A stretch of 64,000 bases of DNA from Limnanthes douglasii subsp. nivea (GCA_036936605.1 JAUPFV010000001.1:70141910-70205909); one strand, 5' to 3'. Counted from the stretch's first letter, positions 34,481 through 47,824 are shown. Numbers and translations: made by a program. Notes: generated from the sequence alone by a model not told the origin.

Positions 34481-37232
34481 AGTTTTACATATGTAATTAC
34501 TATGTCTTCTAACTTATTTTTATTTGTTACGTGAAAATCATCTACAATGCATTCAAAATGCTACAAAACCTCAAAGTGAGCCAACAAACTGAACTTCCAA
34601 ACTTTTTTCTTTTACAAAACATGATAACATGACATAGGAAAAAAGCAAAAAAAAACCATAGAAAAAAAAAGCCAAAGGATCCTAGCCAATAAGGTAAATG
34701 GAAACTCTCAATGAGTAAGAAGAACGCACACTAAACCCGAAGATGAAAGATGAATTTATGCTCTCATATAAAAATATGATGAAGCAATGTAAGGTGAGGG
34801 TAAATATGAACACGTGAGGAGATTGAATGTCATATAAGTTGAAGACGAGCCAAAAAATAAGATAGACATAATAGTTGAGACTGCGGGCGGTCCCTAATAT
34901 CATGAAAATTCTCAAAATAAATATTATATTGGATTTTAACCATATATTTGGTAAGGTGGTTGATATTGGTTTCATATGGGAGAATATCCTTCTACAAATG
35001 ATATTTCCTAAAGTTGTTTGGCTCACGAGAAAATTGAATGTAAAATTGGGTGACAAGTTTAATATGGGACTTACCAAGAGATGAAGATGCCAAAACAACT
35101 GAATGATGTGATGTTTTGCGATTGGATTATGCATAAATTATGTCTAAGTATAACCCAACATGGGTGGTCGGAGCCCATAAATATTGCTTTACATATTTTG
35201 TACTGATTTGTATAACTTAAGTCCTCGAGGTTATTTGGGCGAACTATTTAAGTGTTTTTTATTTTCATTTAAATTTAGACGATGTGGTTGTTACTCGTTT
35301 GAGTTTGATATTTAGATACTATTATTAATACTCTTTCAAGTTTGTTATTATCCGTCCATTCTTTCGATTGTTGAACAATATTTATTTTTAAATTTCCTCG
35401 TTAATGTTTTCAATTTTTTTCATATGAGGTGATGAGTATCGCTTAGAGAAAGTGTATGAGGAGTCTAAATTGTCAGCTAATTTATTTGTTGTGACAAAAA
35501 CTTTGATCCATCCGAGCATATAAGGCTTGGATGAACTTGGGTACAAAATCCATATAAGTGATATACTTGTGGAACCTTATAAGATACTTTGGATGCTAAC
35601 TATAAAGAATGCATCGTAAGTGATATGGAAATAGGATTTTGAGGACTAAATTGTAAATAATATAAATTTAAGAATTTAATTATAAGTAATGTAAGTTTTG
35701 TCCTTAAATTATAACTGGTGTAAGTTTTAGAGAGTATTTGTAACTATGTATAATTGTTAAGGACTAAACATCAATTAGTCCTCGTTTGTAACAGATTTCA
35801 GTTTGAGACTAAGTTTTGGCTCCTCTATATAAAGGGCAAGGCTACTCTAATAAAGGGGTTAAATACTTTTTCTTTGAAACTCATTTGTACTTGTACTTTC
35901 TCTCTCTAAAAACTCTATAACTCTTTCTCTCTCTAGAATTCTCTCTTAACAATTTACTAAGGAAAATAGTAACTCATCAGTAAGGTGTAGAACCATGAGA
36001 GCTTGAATCTTGAATCCCAACAATCTATGATTCTCGAAGTATGACCTGGAAAATAGAATACATGTGAATAATAATAAAAAGATATATTTATTAAAACCAA
36101 TTGTATACATCGTCGAGGGTTTGACAAATATCATAAAAAAATGGTTTGACTAGCGACATCAAATTTACACCGTGCTAAAAAACACTAGCGTATACCTTGA
36201 ATACGATAAAAATTTATCACTTAGATATTATGATAATTTAGGCCATTATCGAAGGGATTGCACGTGAAACACAGTACCTCCAAAATATGTTAATTTTAAA
36301 AATATTTATTACCTTATTTTTACAGTTTTTGTATTTTTTTCCTTGATCAACTTGAAAAACTAATCTATAACTACCAAAAGACACTGTTGAGCTTAAAGAC
36401 TTAGAAATTAAAATGGATAACCAACTTGTGAATAAAGTTTGAAATTTTTTGAAAAATGTACAATTGCAAAGATATGATCCATGAAGACAACTAACTTGTG
36501 AAAAAATTTCAAAAAATATTGGCACGTATCGCAACATCGAGCTAGTTCTTGTGTGTTAGAAAAAAAATTTAGACAAAAAGTATAATGTCAAAAGGATCCG
36601 TGTGCTACATTTTACGTTTGTTAATCAATAAATATTTATATTTGATTTATAACACTATCTTATTATCAAGTTTGGTTGATAAATAAATAATATGCTCAAA
36701 TAGTTTTTCAATTTTCAATTTAATAGATGTTGTGAGCTAATTAAAATAATTGTAGCAAAAAATAAGCTAAAATAGTATAAACTAAAGCAAATGATTTTAA
36801 AAAAACGGATAACCAACTTATAAATTCTAGGATCTTATCTTGGTTTAATATACGCTAATAGTAGTTCTTGATAATATTTTCCCGGTTTTTAATATGTCTT
36901 GAGAGTGAATAAGATGTTCATGCTTAATAATTTTTTTTAATGTTTTACATTTGATATAAGTCACTTTAACTTTATTTTTATTTTGAGAAAAGTAATTGTT
37001 TATATTATTGATTTAATTTATAAATGTTTTAGATGAATTGGTTATAAAATTTATTTTTTAAAGTAACATAAAGATTATTGTTTTTTCATATGGATTGAAT
37101 ACAATATAATGACACAAATTTCAATTAAATGAACTAAACGAGTGATATTATATTTTCATTAAGGATGAAATTATAAAAAACAATGAATGGGGATACAAAA
37201 CTGAATCAAGTGCATTAATATCCAACAAATGC
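34481..37232. other. Non-coding stretch, possible solo LTR-like segment
   Basis: No protein was recognised. A segment near 35750-35990 has a TATA box (CTCTATATAAAGGGCAAGG) followed by a pyrimidine-rich leader, resembling an LTR promoter and leader, but I found no partner copy in the window. The 150-residue open frame on - at 34682-35134 has no family I know. Confidence 0.35.
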
Positions 37233-37630
37233 TGTAGTTATCAAGCAATAATGGACAAACACAAATATAACTTATTTTCCACTTGGGTATCAAATCTGGA
37301 TAAAATTGGCACTCAAATCAAACGTCTTGAAGAGCCCAATGATTATCAGGGACATGATAAAGGCTAATCAGATCTGATTGCATTCATATTGGATAGGATT
37401 ATATTTTAATCCATTTTTATTATTTTTCCATTTTAGGATTAAGGTTTCGGTCTATTCATATATAAAGGCATCTAGTACCATACTCTTATACTACATTTTA
37501 TTAGAATAAATACTTTTTTACCAAATTTTCAGTCTTGTTTCCATTGGATTAGAGTAACATCTATCTTTTTACCCTTGGATTAGGGTTTATATTTATCCTT
37601 CTTTACTTCTCTGTTATTGGTCCTACATCA
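37233..37630 (+). repeat. 5' LTR of the outer gypsy element (shortened)
   Basis: This LTR is 398 bp. Relative to 49518-50042 it lacks about 16 bp near the start (the CATCCGAGGCCC segment) and about 110 bp in the middle. The end, TCAGTCTTGTTTCC to TACATCA, aligns well. Confidence 0.85.
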
Positions 37631-37649
37631 TTTGGTATCCGAGTATTGG

Positions 37650-39130
37650 TTTCCTGCTTCATGGAAACATGAGTCATGTTGCCCAAGAGCCCTAGGGGTA
37701 AAGGTAAGAATACCACTTCGTTGACCGATATCCACAATCGTGAAGATTCTAATGAGTGTTATAATAGGTTGGAGTAAACCACCGAGATGTTGGGGGGAAA
37801 TATGCACCAACTGATGAGCCACATAAGCTAATTGGTAAACTTCACAAGACCTTGAGGTCCAAACCTTAACGATTGATGTCGCATTGCGAAAGATAGTTCT
37901 ATCAGGATGAAATTCGTTCGTATTGAGGATGAATTATGGAAGAGAACGTATAACCCCACAAAAAACAATATTCGATCAGTTTCCAGGTCGTGATTACAAC
38001 CAATACATAAATAACTGGTGAGAATCAGAGTTTCAACTAGATATTCCAGAATTCAATGAGAGTCTTCAAAAGAGTTTATGTATTAGATTGTGTCATTAAA
38101 AGAAGTTTTAGACTTCAAGGATGTCCCGAAGGATAAGAGAGTCCAATTGGTGGAAACAAAATTTCTGGATCGGTCTGCATAATGGTGGCAACAGGTGAAA
38201 CAGACTCGTTTACAGCGAAGTAAATCTAAAAAAACAACTTGGGTTAAATTTGTAAAGCATGCGAGGGTAGTGTTTTTACCCTTTAGTTAAGAAAATGATC
38301 ATCTATCAACAGTTTCAAAATATGAAATAAGGTTCGAAATCTGTCAATAAGTATACTGCTGAATTTTATAAGTTTCAGAATCATGTTGACCTTTATGATA
38401 CATAAACTCAATTAGTATCCCGTTATATAGGTGGGTTAAGACAATAATTTCAGGTTTCTTTGAACATGTTCGATTCAATGTGTCTGAAGTACATCGGCAT
38501 CTCGAAAGATCTCTATCAAGAAGGACTTTTAGGAGAGATAAAGTTAAGGCGTCTATTATTTCGTTCCTTAAAATAGTGATTCAAACTTCTACAACAACCC
38601 AAGCTACACCACCAATTTGTATCGAAAATTCATCTTAAATAATATGTTTTTGGTGTCTTGAATCAGGTTACCTCGTATCATAGTGTACCAAACCATGTCA
38701 AGCCATAGGTTTATTTATAAAATCTATTGATTCTAAATTGGAGGAGAGCAACAATCCACGATTTGATGTGGGGGTGAGCGTATTGATGAGGAGACTGATA
38801 ATTTATATATGACGAATGTGGGACATATGTTAGTGTTAAAACGCGTTTGTTATACGCCAAAGATTGACACTGAAAATGATGATTAGCTTCTAATAACATA
38901 TCTCATTCTATGTGCACCACTGGTGGAAAAATTTGCAAACTCGTCATTAACTCGGGTAGTTACGAGAATGTGATTTGTGACGAGGTTGTTCAGAAGCTCG
39001 TGACTGAAGCTCATTTGAATCTATACAAGATGTCAATATTTAAGCGTTGGCTTGATTCAGTTTCTATTCAAAATTATAAGGATAAAGCATGATGCAACAT
39101 ATTTAGCATGGACGCTTGCCATTTGTTGTT
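37650..39130 (+). pseudogene. gag and protease remnant of the outer gypsy element
   Basis: Shifting frames give VLDFKDVPKDKRVQLVETKF, then WWQQVKQTRLQRSKSKKTTW, the retrotransposon gag domain, near 38090-38260. A CCHC-like trace (CFWCLESGYLVS) lies near 38650. The protease region near 38910-39090 reads KICKLVINSGSYENVICDE. The catalytic Asp of the D-S-G motif is replaced by Asn, so it would be inactive even in frame. Stops are frequent. Confidence 0.8.
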
Positions 39131-39329
39131 AGATCATCCATGGTAATTTGGAAGGAGATGTACTCATGATGATTGAAACAAGTATTACAGTTTTGTGATA
39201 AATGAGAGGAATATTACATTGGTTTCATCTATTGAAGTTTCTCTAACGCAACCACCCCATTTACCCTATGCGAGCATGCGATTGATTCATGGATTGTATA
39301 TGTACTGGTTGTAAATGAGTGTATTGATG

Positions 39330-40671
39330 TTTTTGATTGGTTCCCATAGAGGGTTTGGTCGCTAATAGTGGAGTTTGGGTCTTACCAAAAGAGTTACCTA
39401 TGAGCCTTCCATCATTAAGAAATATTCAACATCATATTGACCTGGTACATAGGGCTAGTTTTCCTAACCCAACTCATTATAGGATGAGTCATAAGGAGCA
39501 CGAAGAGATTTGGCGATATGTTGAGGATTTAATCACTAAAGGACATATCCATAAGAGCCTTAATCCATTTGCGGTTCCAACGTTGTTGAAACCTAAAAAT
39601 AATGGTTCAATACAAATGCGTGTATACAGTCACACCATCAATAAGATCACCGCCATATATCATTTCCATATTCCCCGACTAGATGATTTGTTGGATCAGT
39701 TTAATGGAGCGCAGGTTTTCACTAAATTGGATTTGAAAAGACTATATCAGTAAATTTGCATCAGGATACGAGATGAGTAAAAAAAATGATATTTAAGACC
39801 AAAGAAAGTTTATTTGAGTGGATGGTTATGTCATTTGGTCTCTTTGAAGCCCCTAGTACTTTTATTAGGGTGATGAATCAGATTATTTTGTCCTTTAATT
39901 GGCAAGTTTTTGGTTATTTATTTTGACGGTATCTTGATTTATAGTAGTAAAGAAGACTTGCATCTTCAACACCTGTGAAAGGTCTTGTTTGTTCTAAGGC
40001 GTGAACAATTATATGGAGGACTCAATAAATGTTTGTTTATGCAAGATTCTATCCTTTTCATGGTTTATGTTCTTTCAAAAGACGGTATATCCATTGATGA
40101 GTCCAAGGTTACAGCAGTTCGTGATTGGCCATTACCTACCACTATTATTAAAATTCATTACTTTCGTGGGATTGTTTCATTATATTAGTGGTTCATTTAT
40201 AATTTCAATACCATCATGGCATTAAATACTGATTGTATGAAAGGAAATATGCTTTGCTGGACTCGGGAAGAAACTTTAGCATTTGAAGAGATTAAGGTAC
40301 GATTAACTACTGCACGTGTCTTGGTTTTACTTGATTATCCACAATATTTCAGTTACATTATGATGTGCCTGGACTGGGTATCGGGGTTGTGCTAATACAA
40401 AAAGGTGAAGTGTGGCTTATTTCAGTGAGAAACTGAGCGCCTACAAACTCAACTACAATACTTATGATGTGGAGTTCTATGTAGTGGTTCAAGCATTGAA
40501 GTATTGGAGTTCTTATGTCGCTTATAATGATATCATGTTATACATTGATCACAATGCATTGAAGCATTTAAAAAGTCAAGATAAGATCTCTACATGTGAC
40601 GCTCGATGGATAGCCTTTTACATAGTAGTTTACCCTTTTTTTATCAAACATGCGTATGGGGCAGTTAATCG
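39330..40671 (+). pseudogene. Reverse transcriptase and RNase H remnant, cut by insertion
   Basis: The longest open piece (39337-39753) reads LPSLRNIQHHIDLVHRASFP, then NKITAIYHFHIPRLDDLLDQ and VFTKLDL. After a stop comes [20 protein letters not shown]. The Y-x-DD box is degraded (YFDGILIYS). RNase H (40412-40660) reads YFSEKLSAYKLNYNTYDVEF and LYIDHNALKHLKS, then HAYGAVNR, where coding stops at the Tat insertion. Continuation of the integrase lies beyond 48230. Confidence 0.85.
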
Positions 40672-40991
40672 TGGTAAGTTTTGCTCTTTGAATTGCTTTA
40701 GTAATTGAAAGAAGTAAAATTTTGGAGAGAGAAATAGATTTCAGAGAGAGAAAGTTAAAGAATGAAAGTGCTCTAACTCAAAATTTCAACCCTTTCATTA
40801 GTTCAGCTTTGATATTTATATAAAGGCGCAAAGACTTAGCATACAACTGAAAACAATTACATAAAAAGGGCTAATTACACTTTTAGTCCTTGACTAAAAT
40901 ACACAATTCTGAATATCTCCTCTAACTTTACAATATGTTACATAACGTTTTATTATTATATTTTAGTCCCTAAATTTCCACTTCCTTATCA
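40672..40991 (-). repeat. 3' LTR of the Tat element
   Basis: This 320-bp block has a TG start and CA end and pairs with 47905-48224. It is next to the target duplication AATCG on its left. Confidence 0.92.
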
Positions 40992-41659
40992 TTATCCCTC
41001 TTAGTTCTCATGTGAGTAAATGAATGAGAACTAATTAACTTCGAAACTAAGAAAAAATGATGATAACTTCCTCTTCCAAAACCCGAAGTAAGTCGATTAT
41101 TCTGTTACATCATTATTTGCTCCAAATGTATCAAAATATGTCCACAGTTAATCATCCCCTTATACCTTGATTCAAAGCAAAACTCACAGAAAAAAGTTAA
41201 TCTCCTCTCATATCTAGATTCGAAGTAAAACTAATGATCTTAGGTATCAAACCTATTTCTCAACAAATGACGACCCCTTATGAGCTAGACCTACACCTAA
41301 GCCCTTATCATAGCAGGTGTCGAACCTTTATCCACGAAACCGTTTCAAATTCTACCCAATCAACATAAAACTTTTCCACTTCCCAACACGTCTTTCCTTC
41401 TCTTATAAATTCCTTTGCAACTCATTCTTTGATCCATAAACAAAATTCCTTGAGAGAGAAAGCACAGAATACCTCTAAACTTCGTTGCTGCCTTCAGCGA
41501 TTTCTTCAAACTTACTGGCTACCTTCACCAGAAATTCATATTTCATGATCAACGTTCAACCAGTTTATGAGAAAACACCCACAATCCAGAAGATCCAATA
41601 CCAAAATTCTAAGAACCTAAATCCCCAACACCAGACAACCTCGTCTTCAGAGCTTACGA

Positions 41660-42790
41660 TTATTTATGTATCAGCGAAATAGCAGAAGAATATAGAGCAG
41701 TTGGGTTACTAAGAAACACTCTCCTTGGAACATCCACAAAGACCATATATTACGCTAACTTCAATCCCTATAAAGTTCCTTCTATTTCTCCTTCACCTCT
41801 TACAGAAGAAAGTCAATCTTCAAAAACAGGAACGCCAAAAGTACATCGAAATTCACCCTCTCTCACCAATTTGATCACCTCGAATTAGTTGTAAAATAAA
41901 TAAATCTTCCTCAAGACATTTCGAAGCAACTCCTTCCTCGGCTATACTTTAAAAAACTTGTCCCCCACGAGCTCTTAAAAAAAGAACCTTCGTAGCTATG
42001 TGAGGCAATGCCGATATTATGTCGAATCTATCTACCAGCTCTCCTCCCCCGAGGGATATTGTTGAGACAACCGCATCGTCGCAACAAAATCCCTCGAATA
42101 ATCCTCCCCAACAAAGAGATGAAGTATCAGAAGAAGTTGATTCCAAAGCCACTCAATCGAATGATGAGGATGATACAGAAGAAGAATCTTCAAAATAATG
42201 AGATAATGCTACTTAAGAAAAATCCGCAAGCCAAGAGTAAAGAAAGCTCTTATTACTATATCCGAAGAGGAAATGGCAGTTGTTGGTGAAAATTTGAGGT
42301 CCCTCGATGTGAACTATATGGTTGCTCTGAAAAATGTTTCATATATATATTACTAAGAGGGCCAAACATCGGACTTGAAGAGACAATGAGGAATGAGAGG
42401 AAACATTACCCTTCGTCTTCCCAAAAGGGGAAACACCCTTAGACTGTAAAAAAGACGAGCTGGTAGTCTATCCACAAAATCATCAATTGGGGTCTTCAGT
42501 TCCCATTGAATCCCATTATAGTTGTTACCCTTATTCATTATCAACTTATATGTTCCTATCAGAAATTCGGAGGCGTTACGCCATTTGTCGAGAAAGAGCC
42601 AAAGAAACATTCATTAAACTTGCTGTTTGGGCTGAGACGGAATGGAACAACGCTTTCCACACAGCCTTTCAACCCATCCTGAACAGTCACTTATTTTCGA
42701 TCACACTTCGAGCCTTTTCTCCCGAAAATTTGATGGATAAACCCAACCCTCGACAAGCTATTAAAAGATTGGTCCATAGCGACTGAAAAA
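41660..42790 (+). pseudogene. Antisense accessory ORF of the Tat element (broken)
   Basis: This ORF runs opposite to gag-pol, between pol and the 3' LTR. Pieces in order are EEYRAVGLLRNTLLGTSTKT (41680-41740), an acidic Ser/Pro-rich segment from 42018 (MSNLSTSSPPPRD to EEESSK), LRSLDVNYMVALKNVS (about 42300), GETPLDCKKDELVVYPQ (about 42430) and LAVWAETEWNNAFHTAFQP (about 42620-42680). These align in order with the palindrome ORF (VNVKYLLALQKI, ETPMDCKLSEVVIF, NTWAAEKWGNRFYNAFTGG). Stops break it at several points. Its role in the element is unknown. Confidence 0.65.
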
Positions 42791-42959
42791 AGTGTTCTTA
42801 CTTATCCGCAACATGTTAGACAACCACCTTCCTCAAAAGAAAAAGGGGAAAAGAATAAAAAGGCAGCTAGTACATCTAGTGCTAGCCCTTCAACAAATCT
42901 AAAGCCTAAACATTCAAAAAGAAAAGCAAAGAAGAGCACACTTTCGACCATCGATTCCC

Positions 42960-43630
42960 CACCTATCAAACAGAATGGCTTTGGTAATAGACATAAGTGG
43001 AACTGTTGGCTTATGAATTGAATTAGCAAATCTCTGAATAATATCACAGCTTCGAACCAAATTCATAGCATCGTTCATGATTGAAAACCAATAAAACCAT
43101 GCAAGAATAACTCGACGAGTTAATGCCTTAAAGCCATAATGCGCTGATTTTTTTCCACCATGTAACTCTGATTAAACTTCATGTGATTATTGTCTATTCA
43201 AACATCATAGTAATGACAAATTCAGTGCTTTCTTATACAAAATTCCATCTAGAACTATATATCCCAAGGCTTTTCCTCGTAATTTCTTAGCCAATTTTGC
43301 ATATTCAGGTAACTCAATTCGAGTTAAAAAATTCAAAATATTTGTTCTCCAATCACCTCAGACCACTTATGGGTTTACAAACAGTTCCTCAATATTCTCA
43401 CACTCGTCTTACTGAGTTATAATCGAAGGACTTTCTTGCAGAAAAATCCACAGATACTCTTATTTGTAAGTAATAGTTGCTAATGAATCAGCCACTGTAT
43501 TACTGCCTCGACTTATATGTTCCACAGCAAAACAATCAAACAAGAGCATCAAACTTCGAAGTTCTCGAAGATAAAATATCAAACGATATTTTTTTGCTTC
43601 AGAATTCCCAGATACTTTATTTGCTACCAA
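42960..43630 (-). pseudogene. Tat element integrase N-terminal remnant
   Basis: On the minus strand this reads LGYIVLDGILYKK, then the zinc-binding region (HYGFKALTRRVILAWFYW), then QRFANSIHKP and FDRWGID, which stops at the first catalytic Asp. Sequence beyond this point switches to the end of the antisense ORF. The rest of integrase is therefore deleted, and the element cannot encode a complete integrase. Confidence 0.7.
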
Positions 43631-44113
43631 TTAAGAATCTATATTTAACTGTACTGAATTTGCTCCACATATTTTCGCAAGTCTCAAACCAGCTAAAGAA
43701 ACTTTATATTCAGCTTCATTGTTTGAAGTATCAAAACCAAATTTGAGAGACTGAAGCATTGTTTCTCCAAATGGAGAAACTAATTGAACTCCCACGCTGC
43801 ATCCCAAAATATTAGATCCGCCATCAATTCGAATAACCCATATCGAATTTACCGGTAAAATATCCTTGTTATCCTCTGTATCCGATCTACTTGAATGAAA
43901 TTCAACAAGAAAATATGGCAGAGCTTGTGCTTTAATTGCAGTTTGAGGTGTGAATGTAATATCAAAATCTCCTAATTCCACTGACCACTTAGTCATTCTA
44001 CCCGAAATATCAGGACGCTGCAAAACATTTTTCAGTGGAAATGAAGTCCGAACCTTAATGGTTTGGACTTGAAAATAAGGGTGCATCTTTCTAGCAGCCA
44101 CCACCAATGCCAA
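43631..44113 (-). pseudogene. RNase H pair of the Tat element
   Basis: The open stretch of 160 residues starts inside the first RNase H (MTKWSVELGDFDITFTPQTA) and continues into a second one (VIRIDGGSNILGCSVGVQLV, then FDTSNNEAEYKVSLAGLRLA and NIDS). The second has the D-E-D pattern of the additional RNase H found in Tat elements. It is the best-kept part of this pol. Confidence 0.8.
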
Positions 44114-44349
44114 TGTTAATTTCTCAAGTTTTAAATATCTATTTTTTACTTCCCTTAAAAGTTGTTGGCATAGTACACCAAATTTAGAGTTCCTAAATCT
44201 TCACCTACCATTACCTCGCTTACTGCAAAATCTGATACCGCAATGTATAAAAAGAGTTGTTCTCCACTTCAAGGCTTATATAATATTTCTGGTGATGATA
44301 ATAAATCATTGATGTTTATGAATACCGCTTCATAATCCGAAGTTCATCA

Positions 44350-45180
44350 AAAAAATTTGGCCCTCAGAATGCTTGAAAGAAAGGAAAAAATTTATTAGAG
44401 AATCGAGAAATAAATCTGTTAAGTGATGCTAACCTTCCAGTCAAAACCTGTACTTCTTTGATAGTTCAAGGAGATCTCATAGACACCACAACTTTTAATT
44501 TCTCCGGTTCAGCTTCTATCCTTCTTTGACTAATGAGATAACCCAAGAACTTCCCTGATCGAACTTCAAAGGTACACTTTTCAGGATTCAGTTTTAGCCT
44601 TATTGCCCTTAAATTCAGAAATGTCTCCTCTAAATATTCCAAGTGCGCATCATCTATTTAACTTTTTACCACCATGTCATCGATGTATACCTCTATATTT
44701 CTTCCGATCTGGGTGTTAAATTCTTTATTCATTAATCTTTGGTAAGTGGCCCCGATATTTTTCTACCCAAAAAGCATAACCTTATAACAATGCAGACCCC
44801 TGTCACATGAAAGTAATACACTCTTGATCCTTCTGATCCATTTGGATCTGATTATATCCTGTAAAAGCATCCATAAAAGTCAATATTTTGTTTCCCGAAA
44901 TGGAATCAATCAATTGGTCTATTTGAGGAACATGAAATGGATCTTTAGGACAAGCTCGATTTAAGTCTAACACACATTCTCCACTTACCGTTTTTCTTCT
45001 TAACCACTACCGGATTCACCATCCATAAAGGATATTATGATTCCCTTATATGTCTGAATATGGATAAACGATTTACCTCGGAAACAATCGCTTTTGTTTT
45101 TCTGACGAAAATGCCTACCTCTTTTGAATTATAAGCTTCACCTTTGGATTAACAACTAAGCTATGACAAATCACTTTGAT
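44350..45180 (-). pseudogene. Reverse transcriptase remnant of the Tat element
   Basis: In broken frames the minus strand gives DLNRACPKDPFHVPQIDQLI, then FMDAFTGYNQIQMDQKDQE and YIDDMVVKS, then LEETFLNLRAIRLKLNPEKC and SGKFLGYLISQRRIE. The YIDD box is intact, but several stops lie before and after it. Confidence 0.8.
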
Positions 45181-45639
45181 CGGTACTCCTACCACGTCCT
45201 CTGTTTTCTAAGAGAAAATATCTAAATTATGAGACAAAAATAATAACATTCGTTGACATAAAGAAAGGGTCAGTAAGGTTCCTATTCGAAGTGCTCTTCC
45301 CTTGGAAAACGTATACTCCTCAATTTCTTCGCTTATTGTTAATGACCTTGGGTTTTCCCTCGGATCGTCAAACCTTTCATTAGAATCTGAGATCACCCCC
45401 TCTGACTGTTATTCATTCATCATATCACCACAGTTGGATCCTCGAATCAGAAGTGCAATGACATAACATTCCCTTGCAGCTTTTTGGTCGCTTCGAACGA
45501 CCCCCACACGATATCCAACAACATATTTGAAGCATTGATGTACCTGTCGATACAACACCATACATCCTTGACAACCAAAACCTTCCAAAAAAGACATTAT
45601 AGCTTGTTAGGACAGTCTACCACCATAAAGAGCACTTGA

Positions 45640-46170
45640 ACCTTCTTCTTAAAAGGTCCTTTACTCAAACTTACCTCCCCCTCGAACTCTCCTATAACCC
45701 AGGAATTACTCCGGTAAAACCAATGATTGTACGCTCGGACTGAGAAATTCGAGGAGGGTTGCGCATCTTGCCCTACGTTGCTTTAAAAAGGACGTTCACA
45801 AAACTCCTAGTATCTATAAGCACGCGTCTAATCTCAACACCATCAACTTCAGCCCCAATGACCACAACATCCTCATGTGGCCCTTCAGTGCCTCTCAAAT
45901 CACCCTCATCGAAAATGATAAAAGGAACATCTCTCTTGGTACATAAATGAGTAGACATTTTTCCCTCTATCTGGGTCACCAAACTAAAAATATGTCTTTT
46001 TCTCGAGCTATTAGTATTACCAGTCATCGAATCACCCCAAAAAATAGCTAGTGACTCAAAATACTCACATAAAATTCGAACATGCCCTTTATTTATTGGT
46101 TCTTCCACTGTCATCAAAATTAATCTATATGGATCTGTATCCAAATTTTCCTAGGCGCATCAAATTCATC
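45640..46170 (-). pseudogene. Protease remnant of the Tat element
   Basis: An open stretch (46144-45773) reads VPFIIFDEGDLRGTEGPHED, then IRRVLIDTRSFVNVLFKAT. In Tat elements this is LVDTGSSADIL, so the Gly of the active site is replaced by Arg and the enzyme would be inactive. A downstream frame continues with RTIIGFTGVIPG. Confidence 0.75.
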
Positions 46171-46199
46171 AACCTTCGAATCTAAAATCATTAAATTTT

Positions 46200-47824
46200 C
46201 TGCTTGCGCATTTGGATTTGTTGGTTGTGAATTCGATGTTGGATTTTTTATGCATTGCTATGTGCCTTCACATAAGCCAACAAATTTCCATTTTCAATCA
46301 TTATTTGGACTTTCTTTTTCAGAGCAATGCAATCAGCAATATCATGACCAATGTCATTGTGATATCTATAAAAAAAATTGTTCTGCTCCTCTTTAGGCCT
46401 ATTGATTGGAGCAGGCTTTTTGAAATTTAAGTATCCCTTAGTTTTATCATAAATTGTTGCCACGTTTTTAGTCAAATCCACATAATATTCAAGCCTTATC
46501 CACTGTTTTGGCCTCGGCCTATTGAATTGATAAGATGGAGCCTGATTCGAATATCCCCCAGTTCGAGGTGGTAAATTGTTATTCCTCGAACGCACTTGCT
46601 GAGCAACATTTGAAGGTTGCCCTTGATTATGTGATATCTGCCCCGAATTCTTTGAAACGTTAACTACTGCTCCTTGGACTCTAGCTGATTCTTCAACTTT
46701 GATTTGGTCTTCAACCTGAGCCATCAATGCTCTGAAGGTTAAAGCCCTCCTTTTTGTTGTTTCATTAGCCAGATCTCCTGGCAACAATCCTTGGCGAAAA
46801 GCTGCCACCGCAACTGAGTCTTCACAATTATCCAAACTTGCCTTTGTCAAAACAACTTCTTCGTATAATCCTTCAATGTTTCTCCAACTGCTTGCTTGTA
46901 TTTGATAATTGTGTCATCGTTTTCTCTTATCTCTTTACTACCAACAAATTGTCTTCGTAAGGCAGTATAAAAATCCCTGAAATTTAAAATGGACCCCCCC
47001 CCTAGAATACGTGTATACCATTTCAAAGTCATCCCCTTAAACATTTGCGAGAAAGCCCGATATACCAGTCTGTCGTCCTTGAAATTCATCATATAGTTTT
47101 TGAACTTTTCAACTTTTGTGATGTCAAAACGTTTCGGAAGCGTAATAGATCTGATTTCACTTGTCAACGAAGAAATCCTCCAATCAACACCTTGAGCATA
47201 CTGATCATCAGTTCCCATTACCGCATATAAATTCCGATCAAACCCATCATACTGATTTGGCGTGTTTCCCTCGTACGAGTTAGACTCCCTCAAGCATCAA
47301 GGTACGTTATCTCTCCTAGATTTGTGTTATTTCTTATACTTTCGAGGTTGATCCCTCTCTTCCTTCGAATAACCCATGTACCTCTTAAAACCTGATCCGG
47401 AGTTTTCAGCCTCCTCGTCACTAGGCGTGACATGCTTTTGTTTATCTTTCTTTTCTTTTTGAGAAGAATAACGGACTTTTGGAGCTTCGAAGTGCGCCTT
47501 CTTTTGTTCACTCCTGATATGACGATCAGTGCAAGATCGATCAGATTAGTTTCTATCTTCATTTTTTTCAGTCATGTGTCTCACTTCGGATTTCAGTGCT
47601 GACTGAATCTCCTGCTCTCTCTGATCATATTTCTCGTTCAGAGATTTTATCGTATCCAAGAGTTGGTTCATTCGTAGTTCTATATCAGATTGGGTCTGAT
47701 GGATTGTAGTCGATCCTTCTTGTTTATCATTTTTCTTCTACAAGTATTTCTTTAACGTTTCGACAGCTGATTGAACCAGAGGATCACTTTCTGGATTCAT
47801 CGCAAATTTCGGATTGTTTTTCAT
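46200..47824 (-). pseudogene. gag remnant of the Tat element
   Basis: The probable start is MKNNPKFAMNPESD at 47824, 80 bp inside the 5' LTR. A charged stretch follows (RSEQKKAHFEAPK), then the gag domain (47293-46847: LPKRFDITKVEKFKNYMMNF, LKWYTRILGGGSILNFRDFY). A one-base shift at about 46850 leads into ASLDNCEDSVAVAAFRQGLL, and the end reads HDIADCIALKKKVQIMIENG. No CCHC knuckle is seen, which is usual for Tat gag. Stops near 47740 and 47560 also interrupt it. Confidence 0.82.

Noticed and set aside
34682..35134. 150-residue open frame on the minus strand
   Set aside because: It is rich in Ile, Phe and Ser with no family resemblance, lies in AT-rich non-coding sequence, and shows no conserved motif on either strand.
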